From NCBI RefSeq assembly GCF_964266745.1, contig NZ_CAXWGX010000012.1, forward strand, positions 496,001 to 560,000: a stretch of DNA of 64,000 nucleotides, given 5' to 3'. The notes beneath the pieces were generated by a model, which saw nothing but the letters and a program-made list of their open reading frames with translations, searched no databases and had not been told where the DNA came from. Both the position numbers and the translations under genes were made by a program. The stretch is from Propionicimonas sp020161015. GTDB lineage: Bacteria; Actinomycetota; Actinomycetes; Propionibacteriales; Propionibacteriaceae. Positions 57,371-64,000 of this stretch are shown here, piece by piece (the stretch's first letter is position 1; every line of letters begins with the position of its first letter).

Positions 57371-59527
57371 ATGTCCCGTCCCCGCCGCGCGCCCGTGCAC
57401 CGGGCGGTGCCCACGGCCCTGCTGTGCGCCGTCGCAGCCCTGTGCGGCTGCGTCACCGCGGACGCCGACGTGCCTGTCGGCGAACCCCGCGTCTCGCGCG
57501 AACCCCTCCCGACGGTGCCGGTGGACGTCCGCGTGCTCGGGGCCACCGGGGACGTGGTGTGGGCGCTGTTCGACTCCGCGGACCCGGCGGCGAGCGGCCA
57601 CCGCGTTTCGAGGGACGGCGGCCGCACCTGGGCGCAGGGACCGGTGTACCCGGAGGTCGGGACGAGCGCTGCCGGGAACGGCCGGCTGAGCTTCTACGGC
57701 GGCGACGACGGCGAGGCCTGGCCGATGGCGGTCGATCCGTCCGAGCCGGCGCGGACGTCGGTGATGGCCTGGGACGAGGAGTGGCGGCTCGCCGCGCTCG
57801 GCCCGGCGGCCGCGCTCTCCACAGGCCGGCGCCTGGTCACGGTGGGGCGCAGCCGGAAGCTCGTGTTCCCCGCGCTGCCCAAGGGCCGGGGCAGCTGGAA
57901 GCACACGTACGGGTTCAGCGCCGACTCGTCCTTCCTCGTCCGTGTGAGCCGGCCGGCGAGAGGCGGCCGCGACTACGCGACCATCGTCGACACCGCGACC
58001 GGAAAGGCCCGCACCCCGGTCGCGATTCCCCGCTCGAAGGCACACGTCGTCGGTGGCTCGACGCTCTACACCCTCGTCGCGGACGCGGCCGGCCTGAGGG
58101 TCTGCCGGCTGCCGTTGCCCGGCGGCGCCCGGGCCTGCGACCAGGTTGCGACCGGCGACCACCGCGGCACGACGGCCAGGCTGTACCAGGCCGGTGCCGC
58201 CTCGCTGGTCGCGGACGGCGGGTCGGCCCTCCTGCTCGAGAACGGCACCGTCACGCCCATCGCTCTCCCGGCCGGCACGGCGTCCTGGCGGATCGACGCT
58301 CCCGGTGACCCGACGCGGCCCCTGATCCGCACCGTCGACGCGGCCGGGGAGCCGCACCACCTCCGGGTGGCCGCGGACGGCGTCACGACGGAGTGGCTCA
58401 CCCTCTCCCGCCGCCCCGTCCCGCCGTTCTCGCTGGCGCTCACGCCGACCACCCTGCTCGGCTCCGACGGCCGCTCCGGTGACCGGGTGTGGCTCAGGGA
58501 CGTCTCCGCAGGGACGCTGGGCGCCCGCAGCGACCTGGCCGTGGCCGCGCCGGTGGCGGCCTCCGGGTCCCGCTGGCTGGTCCTCGGCAACGACGGGAGG
58601 TTCCGTGCCTACGACGACGGCCGACCGGGTGCTGTGGTTCCACAGGCGCTGGCGAGGGAGGCCAGCGGGCCCTACCTGATCGGCATGGCCAAGGTCGGTC
58701 TGGTCACCGGGAAGGTGCTCGCTGCGAGCAGGCCGAAAGCCCTGTTCGGGAGCCTGGTCGTGGAGGACGTGAGCACGACCCACACGGACGGCTACACGAT
58801 GCGGGTGCGCGACCTGGCCGGGGGCTACCGCTCGCCGGCGTTCCTCCTCACCGACCGTTCCTCGCTCTACACCTGGGTGATGATCTGGGGCGACTGGGTC
58901 GGGACGAGCGTGTTCTCCGACGCGCCCGACCACGACGTCGACACCGTGCTGCACAACTACCGCACCGGGGCGTCGCTGACGCACCCGGGCGTGCTGTGGG
59001 GCCTCGGGGACGGCTGGGCGCTGATCCAGACGCCCAGCGAGGACTTCTCCTTCCCGCTCGCCGCCTGGAACCTCACCACCGGCGAGGTCGAGCCGCTGGG
59101 CAACGAGGGCTTCAGCACCTTCGCCGTGGACGACGACCGGGTGGCCTACCACACCGGAACGGACCTCGTCCTGCGCACCCTCGAGGGCCTCGCCGCCGGC
59201 CCGCCCCGGCTCCTGGGGGCCCTGGCGGCGGGGAAAGCCACTCGACGCTCGCCGTGGACCGTGCAGCTCGACCTCACCGAGCCGGTGTTGCCCGGAACGC
59301 TGGTGATCACCGATCCGGACGGGGTGGTCGTCCGCACGCTCGCCACCGCCGGGACGTCCACGGGCGGCATCCGGGGCGTCGCCTGGGACGGACGCGACGA
59401 GGCGGGCCGGACGGTGGCGGCCGGAACCTACCGCTGGCAGTTGCGGGTGGACGCCGCCGACGGGAGCGGGGCGGCGACCGACGTCACCGGCACGGCGGCC
59501 CCCCGCGGCACGATCACCGTCGGCTAG
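57371..59527 (+). CDS. large secreted lipoprotein with beta-propeller-like body and FlgD-like C-terminal domain
   Basis: A 718-aa protein. The signal sequence has an Arg-rich start and a hydrophobic core TALLCAVAALCGC that ends in a possible lipobox cysteine. The middle (about 50-610) is beta-rich with repeated W/G-D patterns (GRTWAQGPVYPEVG, DRVWLRDVSAGTLG, YHTGTDLVLRTLEGL), like a propeller. The C-terminus matches a FlgD Ig-like domain: TLVITDPDGVVVRTLATAG and WDGRDEAGRTVAAGTYRWQL. ATG 57371 starts the signal. It is probably anchored on the cell surface. Function is unknown. Confidence 0.82.
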   Translation: MSRPRRAPVHRAVPTALLCAVAALCGCVTADADVPVGEPRVSREPLPTVPVDVRVLGATGDVVWALFDSADPAASGHRVSRDGGRTWAQGPVYPEVGTSAAGNGRLSFYGGDDGEAWPMAVDPSEPARTSVMAWDEEWRLAALGPAAALSTGRRLVTVGRSRKLVFPALPKGRGSWKHTYGFSADSSFLVRVSRPARGGRDYATIVDTATGKARTPVAIPRSKAHVVGGSTLYTLVADAAGLRVCRLPLPGGARACDQVATGDHRGTTARLYQAGAASLVADGGSALLLENGTVTPIALPAGTASWRIDAPGDPTRPLIRTVDAAGEPHHLRVAADGVTTEWLTLSRRPVPPFSLALTPTTLLGSDGRSGDRVWLRDVSAGTLGARSDLAVAAPVAASGSRWLVLGNDGRFRAYDDGRPGAVVPQALAREASGPYLIGMAKVGLVTGKVLAASRPKALFGSLVVEDVSTTHTDGYTMRVRDLAGGYRSPAFLLTDRSSLYTWVMIWGDWVGTSVFSDAPDHDVDTVLHNYRTGASLTHPGVLWGLGDGWALIQTPSEDFSFPLAAWNLTTGEVEPLGNEGFSTFAVDDDRVAYHTGTDLVLRTLEGLAAGPPRLLGALAAGKATRRSPWTVQLDLTEPVLPGTLVITDPDGVVVRTLATAGTSTGGIRGVAWDGRDEAGRTVAAGTYRWQLRVDAADGSGAATDVTGTAAPRGTITVG

Positions 59528-59580
59528 GTGTCACGATCACCGTCGGCTGGGGGTACTGACCGGACAGCGGGGTGCCGGAA

Positions 59581-60201
59581 CTAGCCGAGGTAGCGCCCGG
59601 GGCGATGGTTCAGCGCCAGCACAACGTTCAACACGACGGCGCCGGCCGCGGACAGCAGGACGTTGCCGACGGGCACGACGGCCAGGGCCGCGAGGATGAT
59701 CGCGGTGTCCATGCCCAATTGCACCCACCCCGCACGCCAGCCGAGCCGCTCCTGCGCGAGCAGGGCGAGCGTGTTCAGCCCGCCCAGGCTGGAGCGGTGG
59801 CGGAAGACCATCAGCATGCCGACGCCGGCGAGCAGGTTGCCCACCAGGGTCGCGTACACCGGGTTCAGCGGCGCCTGCGGGAGCATCAGCGGGTGCAGGT
59901 AGGCGAAGGCCGAGACCAGGGCGATGGAGAGCAGCGTCCGCAGCGTGAAGTTCCAGCCCTTCGCCCGCACGGCCAGGGCGAGGAACGGGAGGTTCGACAG
60001 GAAGTACACGACCCCGAACGACCAGCCGGTGGCATAGCTGAGCAGCAGCGACAGGCCGGCCGTGCCGCCGGTGACGGCCTGGGCGGACTTCAGCAGGAAG
60101 ATCCCCAGCGAGGCCACGAAGGTGCCGCTGAGCAGGCCGAAGACGTCCTCGACAACGCTGTGCCGCAGGGCGGGGGGCGCCTCGACCTCGACCGGCGTCA
60201 C
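59581..60201 (-). CDS. YitT/DUF161 family membrane protein
   Basis: A 206-aa membrane protein with five to six helices. VFGLLSGTFVASLGIFLLKS and AVTGGTAGLSLLLSYATGW form the typical YitT start, and GVGMLMVFRHRSSLGGLNTL the conserved middle. The C-terminal soluble domain of some YitT proteins is absent. The GTG start overlaps the aminotransferase stop (GTGA), so the two are coupled. By family it may move a small molecule, but the function is unproven. Confidence 0.85.
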   Translation of the reverse strand: MTPVEVEAPPALRHSVVEDVFGLLSGTFVASLGIFLLKSAQAVTGGTAGLSLLLSYATGWSFGVVYFLSNLPFLALAVRAKGWNFTLRTLLSIALVSAFAYLHPLMLPQAPLNPVYATLVGNLLAGVGMLMVFRHRSSLGGLNTLALLAQERLGWRAGWVQLGMDTAIILAALAVVPVGNVLLSAAGAVVLNVVLALNHRPGRYLG

Positions 60202-61274
60202 GGCCGGCCCCGCTCGAAGGCGGCCAGGACGGCGAGGACGCGGTCGTTGCTGTCCCGGTCGGCCAGCGTCACCCGGACGCCGTCCCCGGCGTAGCCCCGC
60301 ACCATGATCCCCGCGGCGTCGAACGCTGCGACCAGCCGGACGCGCTCGTCGTCGTCGGTGCGCAGCCACACGAAGTTCGCGGCGCCGGCCGGCACGTCCC
60401 AGCCCAGGGCCCGGGCGGCGGCCTCCACACGCGGGCGCTCCGCGGTGACGGACGCCACGCGCTCGGCCACCTCGGACTCCGCGTCGAGGGCAGCGATCGC
60501 GGCGGCCTCCGCCACGCCGCTCACCGAGAACGGCACCTGGGTGCGCCGCAGCCCCTCGGCGATCTCCGGCCGCGCGATCGCGTACCCGACCCGCAGCCCG
60601 GCAAGCCCGTAGGCCTTCGAGAAGGTGCGCAGCAGGCACAGGTTCGGGTACTCGCGGAAGAGGGCGACCGTGTCGAGGTCGGCGTCCATGAACTCGCGGT
60701 AGGCCTCGTCCAGCACCACCAGCACGCTCGGCGGGACGACTTCGAGGAACGCCGCGAGCTCCTCCAGCGAGATCGCGGTGCCGGTGGGATTGTTGGGGGA
60801 GCACAGCAGCACCGCCCGGGTGCGGACGGTGATCGCGGCCGCCATGGCCGGCAGGTCGTGGCGCTCGTCCGTGGTGAGGGGGACGCGCACCGCGCCGGCC
60901 CCGGCGATCTGGCACAGGATCGGGTAGGCCTCGAAGGACCGCCACGCGAAGACGACGTCGTCACCGGCATCGCACACCGCGGCGACCAGCTGGGCGAGCA
61001 CGCCGACGCTGCCCGGGCCGACGGCGATCTCGTCGACCCCGACGCCGTTGGCCTCGGCGAGCCGCTCGCGCAGGGCGAGAGAAGCCATGTCGGGGTAGCG
61101 GTTGACCCGTCCGGCCGCGGCGGCGATCGCCGCCAGGACCGACGGCAGCGGCGGGTAGTGGCTCTCGTTGGACGCCAGCGCAGCGACGTGGTCGCCGGTG
61201 GCCTTCCGTCCGGCGACGTAGGCGGGCAGCGCGGAGACCGCAGCGCGGAGGCGGGGGAGGGAGTCAGGGAGCAC
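60198..61274 (-). CDS. PLP aminotransferase, HisC/aromatic type
   Basis: A 358-aa class I/II aminotransferase. It shows LASNESHYPPLPSVLAAI, GPGSVGVLAQLVAAV, VLLCSPNNPTGTAI, VVLDEAYREFM and the PLP lysine in LRTFSKAYGLAGLRVGYA. This pattern fits histidinol-phosphate or aromatic amino acid aminotransferases. The nearby Lrp/AsnC regulator argues for amino acid turnover more than histidine synthesis. GTG 61274 has GAAAGG upstream; the frame is open much further but lacks family sequence. It is divergent from the Lrp gene. Confidence 0.9.
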   Translation of the reverse strand: MLPDSLPRLRAAVSALPAYVAGRKATGDHVAALASNESHYPPLPSVLAAIAAAAGRVNRYPDMASLALRERLAEANGVGVDEIAVGPGSVGVLAQLVAAVCDAGDDVVFAWRSFEAYPILCQIAGAGAVRVPLTTDERHDLPAMAAAITVRTRAVLLCSPNNPTGTAISLEELAAFLEVVPPSVLVVLDEAYREFMDADLDTVALFREYPNLCLLRTFSKAYGLAGLRVGYAIARPEIAEGLRRTQVPFSVSGVAEAAAIAALDAESEVAERVASVTAERPRVEAAARALGWDVPAGAANFVWLRTDDDERVRLVAAFDAAGIMVRGYAGDGVRVTLADRDSNDRVLAVLAAFERGRP

Positions 61275-61379
61275 GATGGGCCTTTCGGTGTCAGCGCCAT
61301 GGTGGCCGGGACGGCCGTGCTGCGCAACCGGCCGCTCAGCGACTGGGCAGTCTGCTTCCCAGGAGACGATCGAGGCAGC

Positions 61380-61868
61380 ATGATGCTCAACATGAGCCTC
61401 ATCGACCCGCTGGATGCCCGCATCCTCCTCGTGCTCGACGACGACCCGGACGCCACCATCCTCGGCATCGCGCGCACGCTCGGCGTCGCGCGCAACACCG
61501 TCCAGGCACGGCTGCGCCGGCTCTCCCGCGCCGGCGCGCTGCGCGACTTCGGGCAGCGGGTCGACCCGGCAGCACTGGGCTATCCGCTGGTGGCCTTCGT
61601 CTCCCTCGAGATCAGCCAGTCCAGCGGGGACGAGGCCGCGGCCGGCCTGGTGGCCCTGCCCGAGGTGATCGAGATCCATTCGACCACCGGGGACGCGGAC
61701 ATGCTGGTCAAGGTCGTCGCCCGCGACACCGCCCACCTCTACCGCGTGACCAACGCCATGCTCACCATCCCGGGCGTGAAGCGCAGCAGCACCGCGATCT
61801 CGCTCGCGGAGCTGCTGCCGACCCGTCTCCGCTCGCTGCTCCAGGCCGTCGCGGAGAAGGACCACTGA
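61380..61868 (+). CDS. Lrp/AsnC family transcriptional regulator
   Basis: A 162-aa regulator. It has the N-terminal helix-turn-helix DPLDARILLVLDDDPDAT, then GIARTLGVARNTVQARLRRL. The C-terminal ligand domain has VIEIHSTTGDADMLVKVV and LYRVTNAMLTIPGVKRSSTA. ATG 61380 or 61392 could start it. It is divergent from the aminotransferase across about 105 bp and probably controls that gene in response to an amino acid. The DUF2332 gene begins directly after its stop. Confidence 0.92.
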   Translation: MMLNMSLIDPLDARILLVLDDDPDATILGIARTLGVARNTVQARLRRLSRAGALRDFGQRVDPAALGYPLVAFVSLEISQSSGDEAAAGLVALPEVIEIHSTTGDADMLVKVVARDTAHLYRVTNAMLTIPGVKRSSTAISLAELLPTRLRSLLQAVAEKDH

Positions 61869-62906
61869 ATGGCCTCCCTGTCGGCACGCTTCGCCGCCTT
61901 CTCCCGCACGACGCGGCGTCGGGCGCCGCTGTACTCGCGGCTGAGCGACGGCATCGCGACCTCCGCGCTGCTGCCGGAGCTCTACGCGGATGCGCCCCGC
62001 CCCGCGCGGGTCCCGGTGACCCTCTTCGCCGCCGTCCACTACCTTCTGCTCGGCGAGCCGGGAACCGAGCTGGCGCGCCACTACCCGAACCTCACGCCGC
62101 CCGGGGAGCGGGCCGGCGGTGACCCGGTGCCGGTGTTCCTCGACTTCTGCGCCCGGCACGTCACGCGGATCCGTGAGCTCGTCGCCACCCGGCTGCCGCA
62201 GACGAACGAGATCGGCCGGTCGGCGCTGCTGGTGGCCGGGCTCGGGCAGCTCGGAGGCGGCCCGTGGGCGCAGCTGGACGTGGGCGCGAGCGCGGGGCTG
62301 AACCTGATGCTCGACCGGCTCGCCTACGACGACGGCCATGGCGTCCTCGGTGGGGGGGAGCTGGTGGTCGAGTGCTCGGTGCGCCCCGACGGCCGCCGGC
62401 TCGCCCCGGCCGTGCCGGAGATCAGCTCCCGGCTGGGCCTGGACACCTCACCGGTCGACCTGGCCGACCCGGACGCGGCGCGGTGGCTGGAGGCGTGCGT
62501 GTGGCCCGACCAGGAGGACCGGTTCCGGCGGCTCGAACGGGCGGTCGCGCTGTTCCGTGCCGACCCGGTGCCTGTGCGCCGCGGGGACGCCGTCGCCGAT
62601 CTCGCCGGCGCCCTGGGCGACCTCGGCCCCGGATCGCCGGTGGTGACGACCTCCTGGGCGCTGTGCTACCTCGACGCTGCGGCCCAGTCCGCCTGGGTGG
62701 ACGAGCTGGACAGCCACGGGGAAGCCTCCGAGCTGTCGTGGGTGTGGGTGGAGTCTCCCCACCAGGTGCCCGTGCTGCCCGTGGAGGGCGACCTCGTCGG
62801 GTCCGACGCGACCGTCCTCGGCACGACCACCTGGCGGGACGGCGTCCGCACCGACCGGGCGCTGGCGCGCTGCCACCCCCACGGCTACTGGCTGTCGTGG
62901 TTCTGA
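61869..62906 (+). CDS. DUF2332 family protein
   Basis: A 345-aa actinomycete protein of the DUF2332 family. It includes FAAVHYLLLGEPGTELARHY, VFLDFCARHVTRIRELVATR, TNEIGRSALLVAGL and QLDVGASAGLNLMLDRLAYD. The last piece looks like a SAM-binding glycine loop, but no activity is established. It starts at the base after the Lrp stop, so the two are cotranscribed. Confidence 0.87.
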   Translation: MASLSARFAAFSRTTRRRAPLYSRLSDGIATSALLPELYADAPRPARVPVTLFAAVHYLLLGEPGTELARHYPNLTPPGERAGGDPVPVFLDFCARHVTRIRELVATRLPQTNEIGRSALLVAGLGQLGGGPWAQLDVGASAGLNLMLDRLAYDDGHGVLGGGELVVECSVRPDGRRLAPAVPEISSRLGLDTSPVDLADPDAARWLEACVWPDQEDRFRRLERAVALFRADPVPVRRGDAVADLAGALGDLGPGSPVVTTSWALCYLDAAAQSAWVDELDSHGEASELSWVWVESPHQVPVLPVEGDLVGSDATVLGTTTWRDGVRTDRALARCHPHGYWLSWF

Positions 62907-62974
62907 GCGCGGGTTTGCCGTGGGTCGGCCGTGGGTATTGCCCTTCCGACAATCGAGACGAAGGAGATACACCC

Positions 62975-63187
62975 ATGTCCACGACCACCGGATCCGGCAT
63001 CGCCCTGCTGGTGATCGGCGCCATCCTCAGCTTCGCCGTGCGCGACATGGTGCCCGGCGTCGACCTCACGATGGTCGGCTACATCTGCCTGGGCGCGGGG
63101 GTGCTCGCCATCATCATCGGCCTGGTCACCAACGCGCAGGCCAGCCGGCGCACGAACGTGGTGGAGCACCGCTCCGACCAGGTCTGA
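62975..63187 (+). CDS. small two-helix membrane protein (DUF6458-like)
   Basis: A 70-aa protein with two hydrophobic segments, GIALLVIGAILSFAVRDMV and LTMVGYICLGAGVLAIIIGL, and a charged tail. The pattern is common in actinomycetes as an uncharacterised family. A strong ribosome site AAGGAG lies 8 nt before ATG 62975. A long perfect hairpin follows. Confidence 0.8.
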   Translation: MSTTTGSGIALLVIGAILSFAVRDMVPGVDLTMVGYICLGAGVLAIIIGLVTNAQASRRTNVVEHRSDQV

Positions 63188-63197
63188 CCCGGACAGC

Positions 63198-63236
63198 ACT
63201 CACGCCCGGCGCCCCGTGTGGGCGCCGGGCGTGAGT
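63198..63236. terminator. strong hairpin terminator between convergent genes
   Basis: ACTCACGCCCGGCGCCC pairs perfectly with GGGCGCCGGGCGTGAGT over a CGTGT loop (17-bp stem). It lies between the DUF6458-like gene and the convergent IclR gene and can serve both strands. Confidence 0.85.
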
Positions 63237-63261
63237 CGTGTCGGGACGCAGCCGGTGGGGC

Positions 63262-63987
63262 TCAGCCCTCGCCGCCGTTGCGACGCAGCACCTCGCTCAG
63301 CCGCTCGGCCGCGGCGATCACCGCGGGCGCGTGGAGGCGACCCGGCTGCCGCGAGAGCCGCTCGATCGGGCCGGAGACGCTGACCGCTGCGATCACCTTG
63401 CCGCTGGGGGAGCGCACCGGTGCGGACACCGAGGCGACGCCGGGCTCGCGCTCTGCGACCGACTGCGCCCAGCCGCGGCGGCGGACGGTGGCCAGCGCCA
63501 CCGCGGAGAACGAGGAGTTCTGGAGGCCCCGCTGGATGCGCTCGGGATCCTCCCAGGCGAGCAGGACCTGCGCGGCCGAGCCGGCGCCCATGGTCAGCTG
63601 CGTGCCCACCGGTATGGTGTCGCGGAGTCCGGACGGGCGCTCGGCGGCGGCGGCGCACACGCGCATGTCGCCCTGGCGGCGGAACAGCTGCGCCGACTCC
63701 CCGGTGATGTCGCGCAGGCGGGCGAGAACCGGGCCGGCGGTCGCGAGCAGGCGGTCCTCACCGGCGGCGGAGGCGAGCTCGGTGAGTCGTGGGCCGAGGA
63801 CGAACCGGCCCTGGAGGTCGCGCGAGACCAGCCGGTGGTGCTCGAGGGCGACCGCGAGCCGGTGCGCCGTCGGGCGGGCGAGGCCGGTGGCGGTGACGAG
63901 GCCGGCGAGGGTGGTCGGTCCCTGTTCCAGGGCGGTGAGCACGAGGGCCGCCTTGTCGAGGACGCCGACGCCGCTTGAGTTGTCCAT
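63262..63987 (-). CDS. ndgR: IclR family regulator, NdgR/LtbR-like
   Basis: A 241-aa IclR regulator. The winged helix reads GVLDKAALVLTALEQGPTTL, then AGLVTATGLARPTAHRLAVAL, and the effector domain includes LTMGAGSAAQVLLAW and SAPVRSPSGKVIAAVSVSGP. In many actinomycetes this regulator lies next to tRNA-Gln and tRNA-Glu genes and divergent from leuCD, which it controls. Here the tRNA pair is at the other end of the window, separated by the island and 18 kb of chromosome. The window ends 7 bases past its start, before any leuC promoter. Assignment rests on the short N-terminus typical of NdgR and on the tRNA context. Confidence 0.82.
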   Translation of the reverse strand: MDNSSGVGVLDKAALVLTALEQGPTTLAGLVTATGLARPTAHRLAVALEHHRLVSRDLQGRFVLGPRLTELASAAGEDRLLATAGPVLARLRDITGESAQLFRRQGDMRVCAAAAERPSGLRDTIPVGTQLTMGAGSAAQVLLAWEDPERIQRGLQNSSFSAVALATVRRRGWAQSVAEREPGVASVSAPVRSPSGKVIAAVSVSGPIERLSRQPGRLHAPAVIAAAERLSEVLRRNGGEG

Positions 63988-64000
63988 AGGATAAGACTGC

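Noticed and set aside
56645..59152. 835-codon minus-strand frame across the lipoprotein and MBL genes
   Set aside because: High-GC third positions keep antisense frames open. The sequence is low-complexity Arg/Gly/Pro, while the sense genes have signal, zinc-ribbon and domain features.

Overview
The window is high-GC DNA from an actinomycete. Strong third-position GC, frequent GTG starts, ATGA/GTGA gene overlaps, an AftB-like cell-wall glycosyltransferase, a DUF2332 protein and the pairing of tRNA-Gln/tRNA-Glu with an NdgR-type IclR regulator all point to Actinomycetota. A glycyl radical enzyme suggests an organism that lives at least part of the time without oxygen. A Propionibacteriaceae-like host fits, but this is inference and the sequence does not prove the genus.

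Layout. (1) 1-300: tRNA-Gln and tRNA-Glu. (2) 259-45288: a 45 kb genomic island inserted at the 3' end of tRNA-Glu. It is bounded by a perfect 58-bp direct repeat (259-316 and 45231-45288). Its left end carries a tyrosine integrase, a small helix-turn-helix protein, an ArdC-like antirestriction protein and unknown genes. The rest is sugar and acid catabolism. (3) 45289-63994: resident chromosome. It starts with a decayed fragment of another, related integrase. It continues with an epimerase, a two-component system, membrane glycosyltransferases, a glycosyltransferase/methyltransferase/molybdo-oxidoreductase operon, a Ser/Thr kinase, an MBL hydrolase, a lipoprotein, an aminotransferase with an Lrp regulator, and the NdgR/LtbR-like regulator at the right edge.

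Island cargo, in modules. 6.7-12.7 kb: a 5'-truncated zinc alcohol dehydrogenase, a 3-hexulose-6-phosphate synthase/6-phospho-3-hexuloisomerase pair, a Gfo/Idh oxidoreductase, RpiB and a flavin oxidoreductase. 12.8-15.5 kb: an IclR regulator divergent from KDPG aldolase and KDG kinase. 15.6-20.4 kb: an AftB-like glycosyltransferase, a CoA-transferase whose 5' end lies in a perfect 220-bp tandem duplication, and a LacI regulator. 20.4-28.9 kb: an IclR regulator divergent from an operon of aldehyde dehydrogenase, a second CoA-transferase, enoyl-CoA hydratase, GH88-type unsaturated uronyl hydrolase, a HAD-like protein without its nucleophile, and a GMC oxidoreductase. GH88 with KDG kinase and KDPG aldolase suggests unsaturated uronate use.

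29.0-44.9 kb: the most striking module. A GntR/UTRA regulator and a HAD phosphatase diverge from an 11-gene run: glycyl radical enzyme of the dehydratase type (GCVE and AGY motifs), its radical SAM activase, a DeoC-type aldolase, a ChvE/MmsAB-like monosaccharide ABC importer, a PfkB kinase, transketolase, a YdcF-like protein, a ROK kinase and an RpiB-fold protein lacking the usual catalytic cysteine. I read this as a self-contained import-dehydrate-phosphorylate-cleave pathway for a sugar or sugar alcohol. One model is a pentitol dehydrated to a 2-deoxypentose and cleaved by DeoC. The substrate cannot be read from the sequence.
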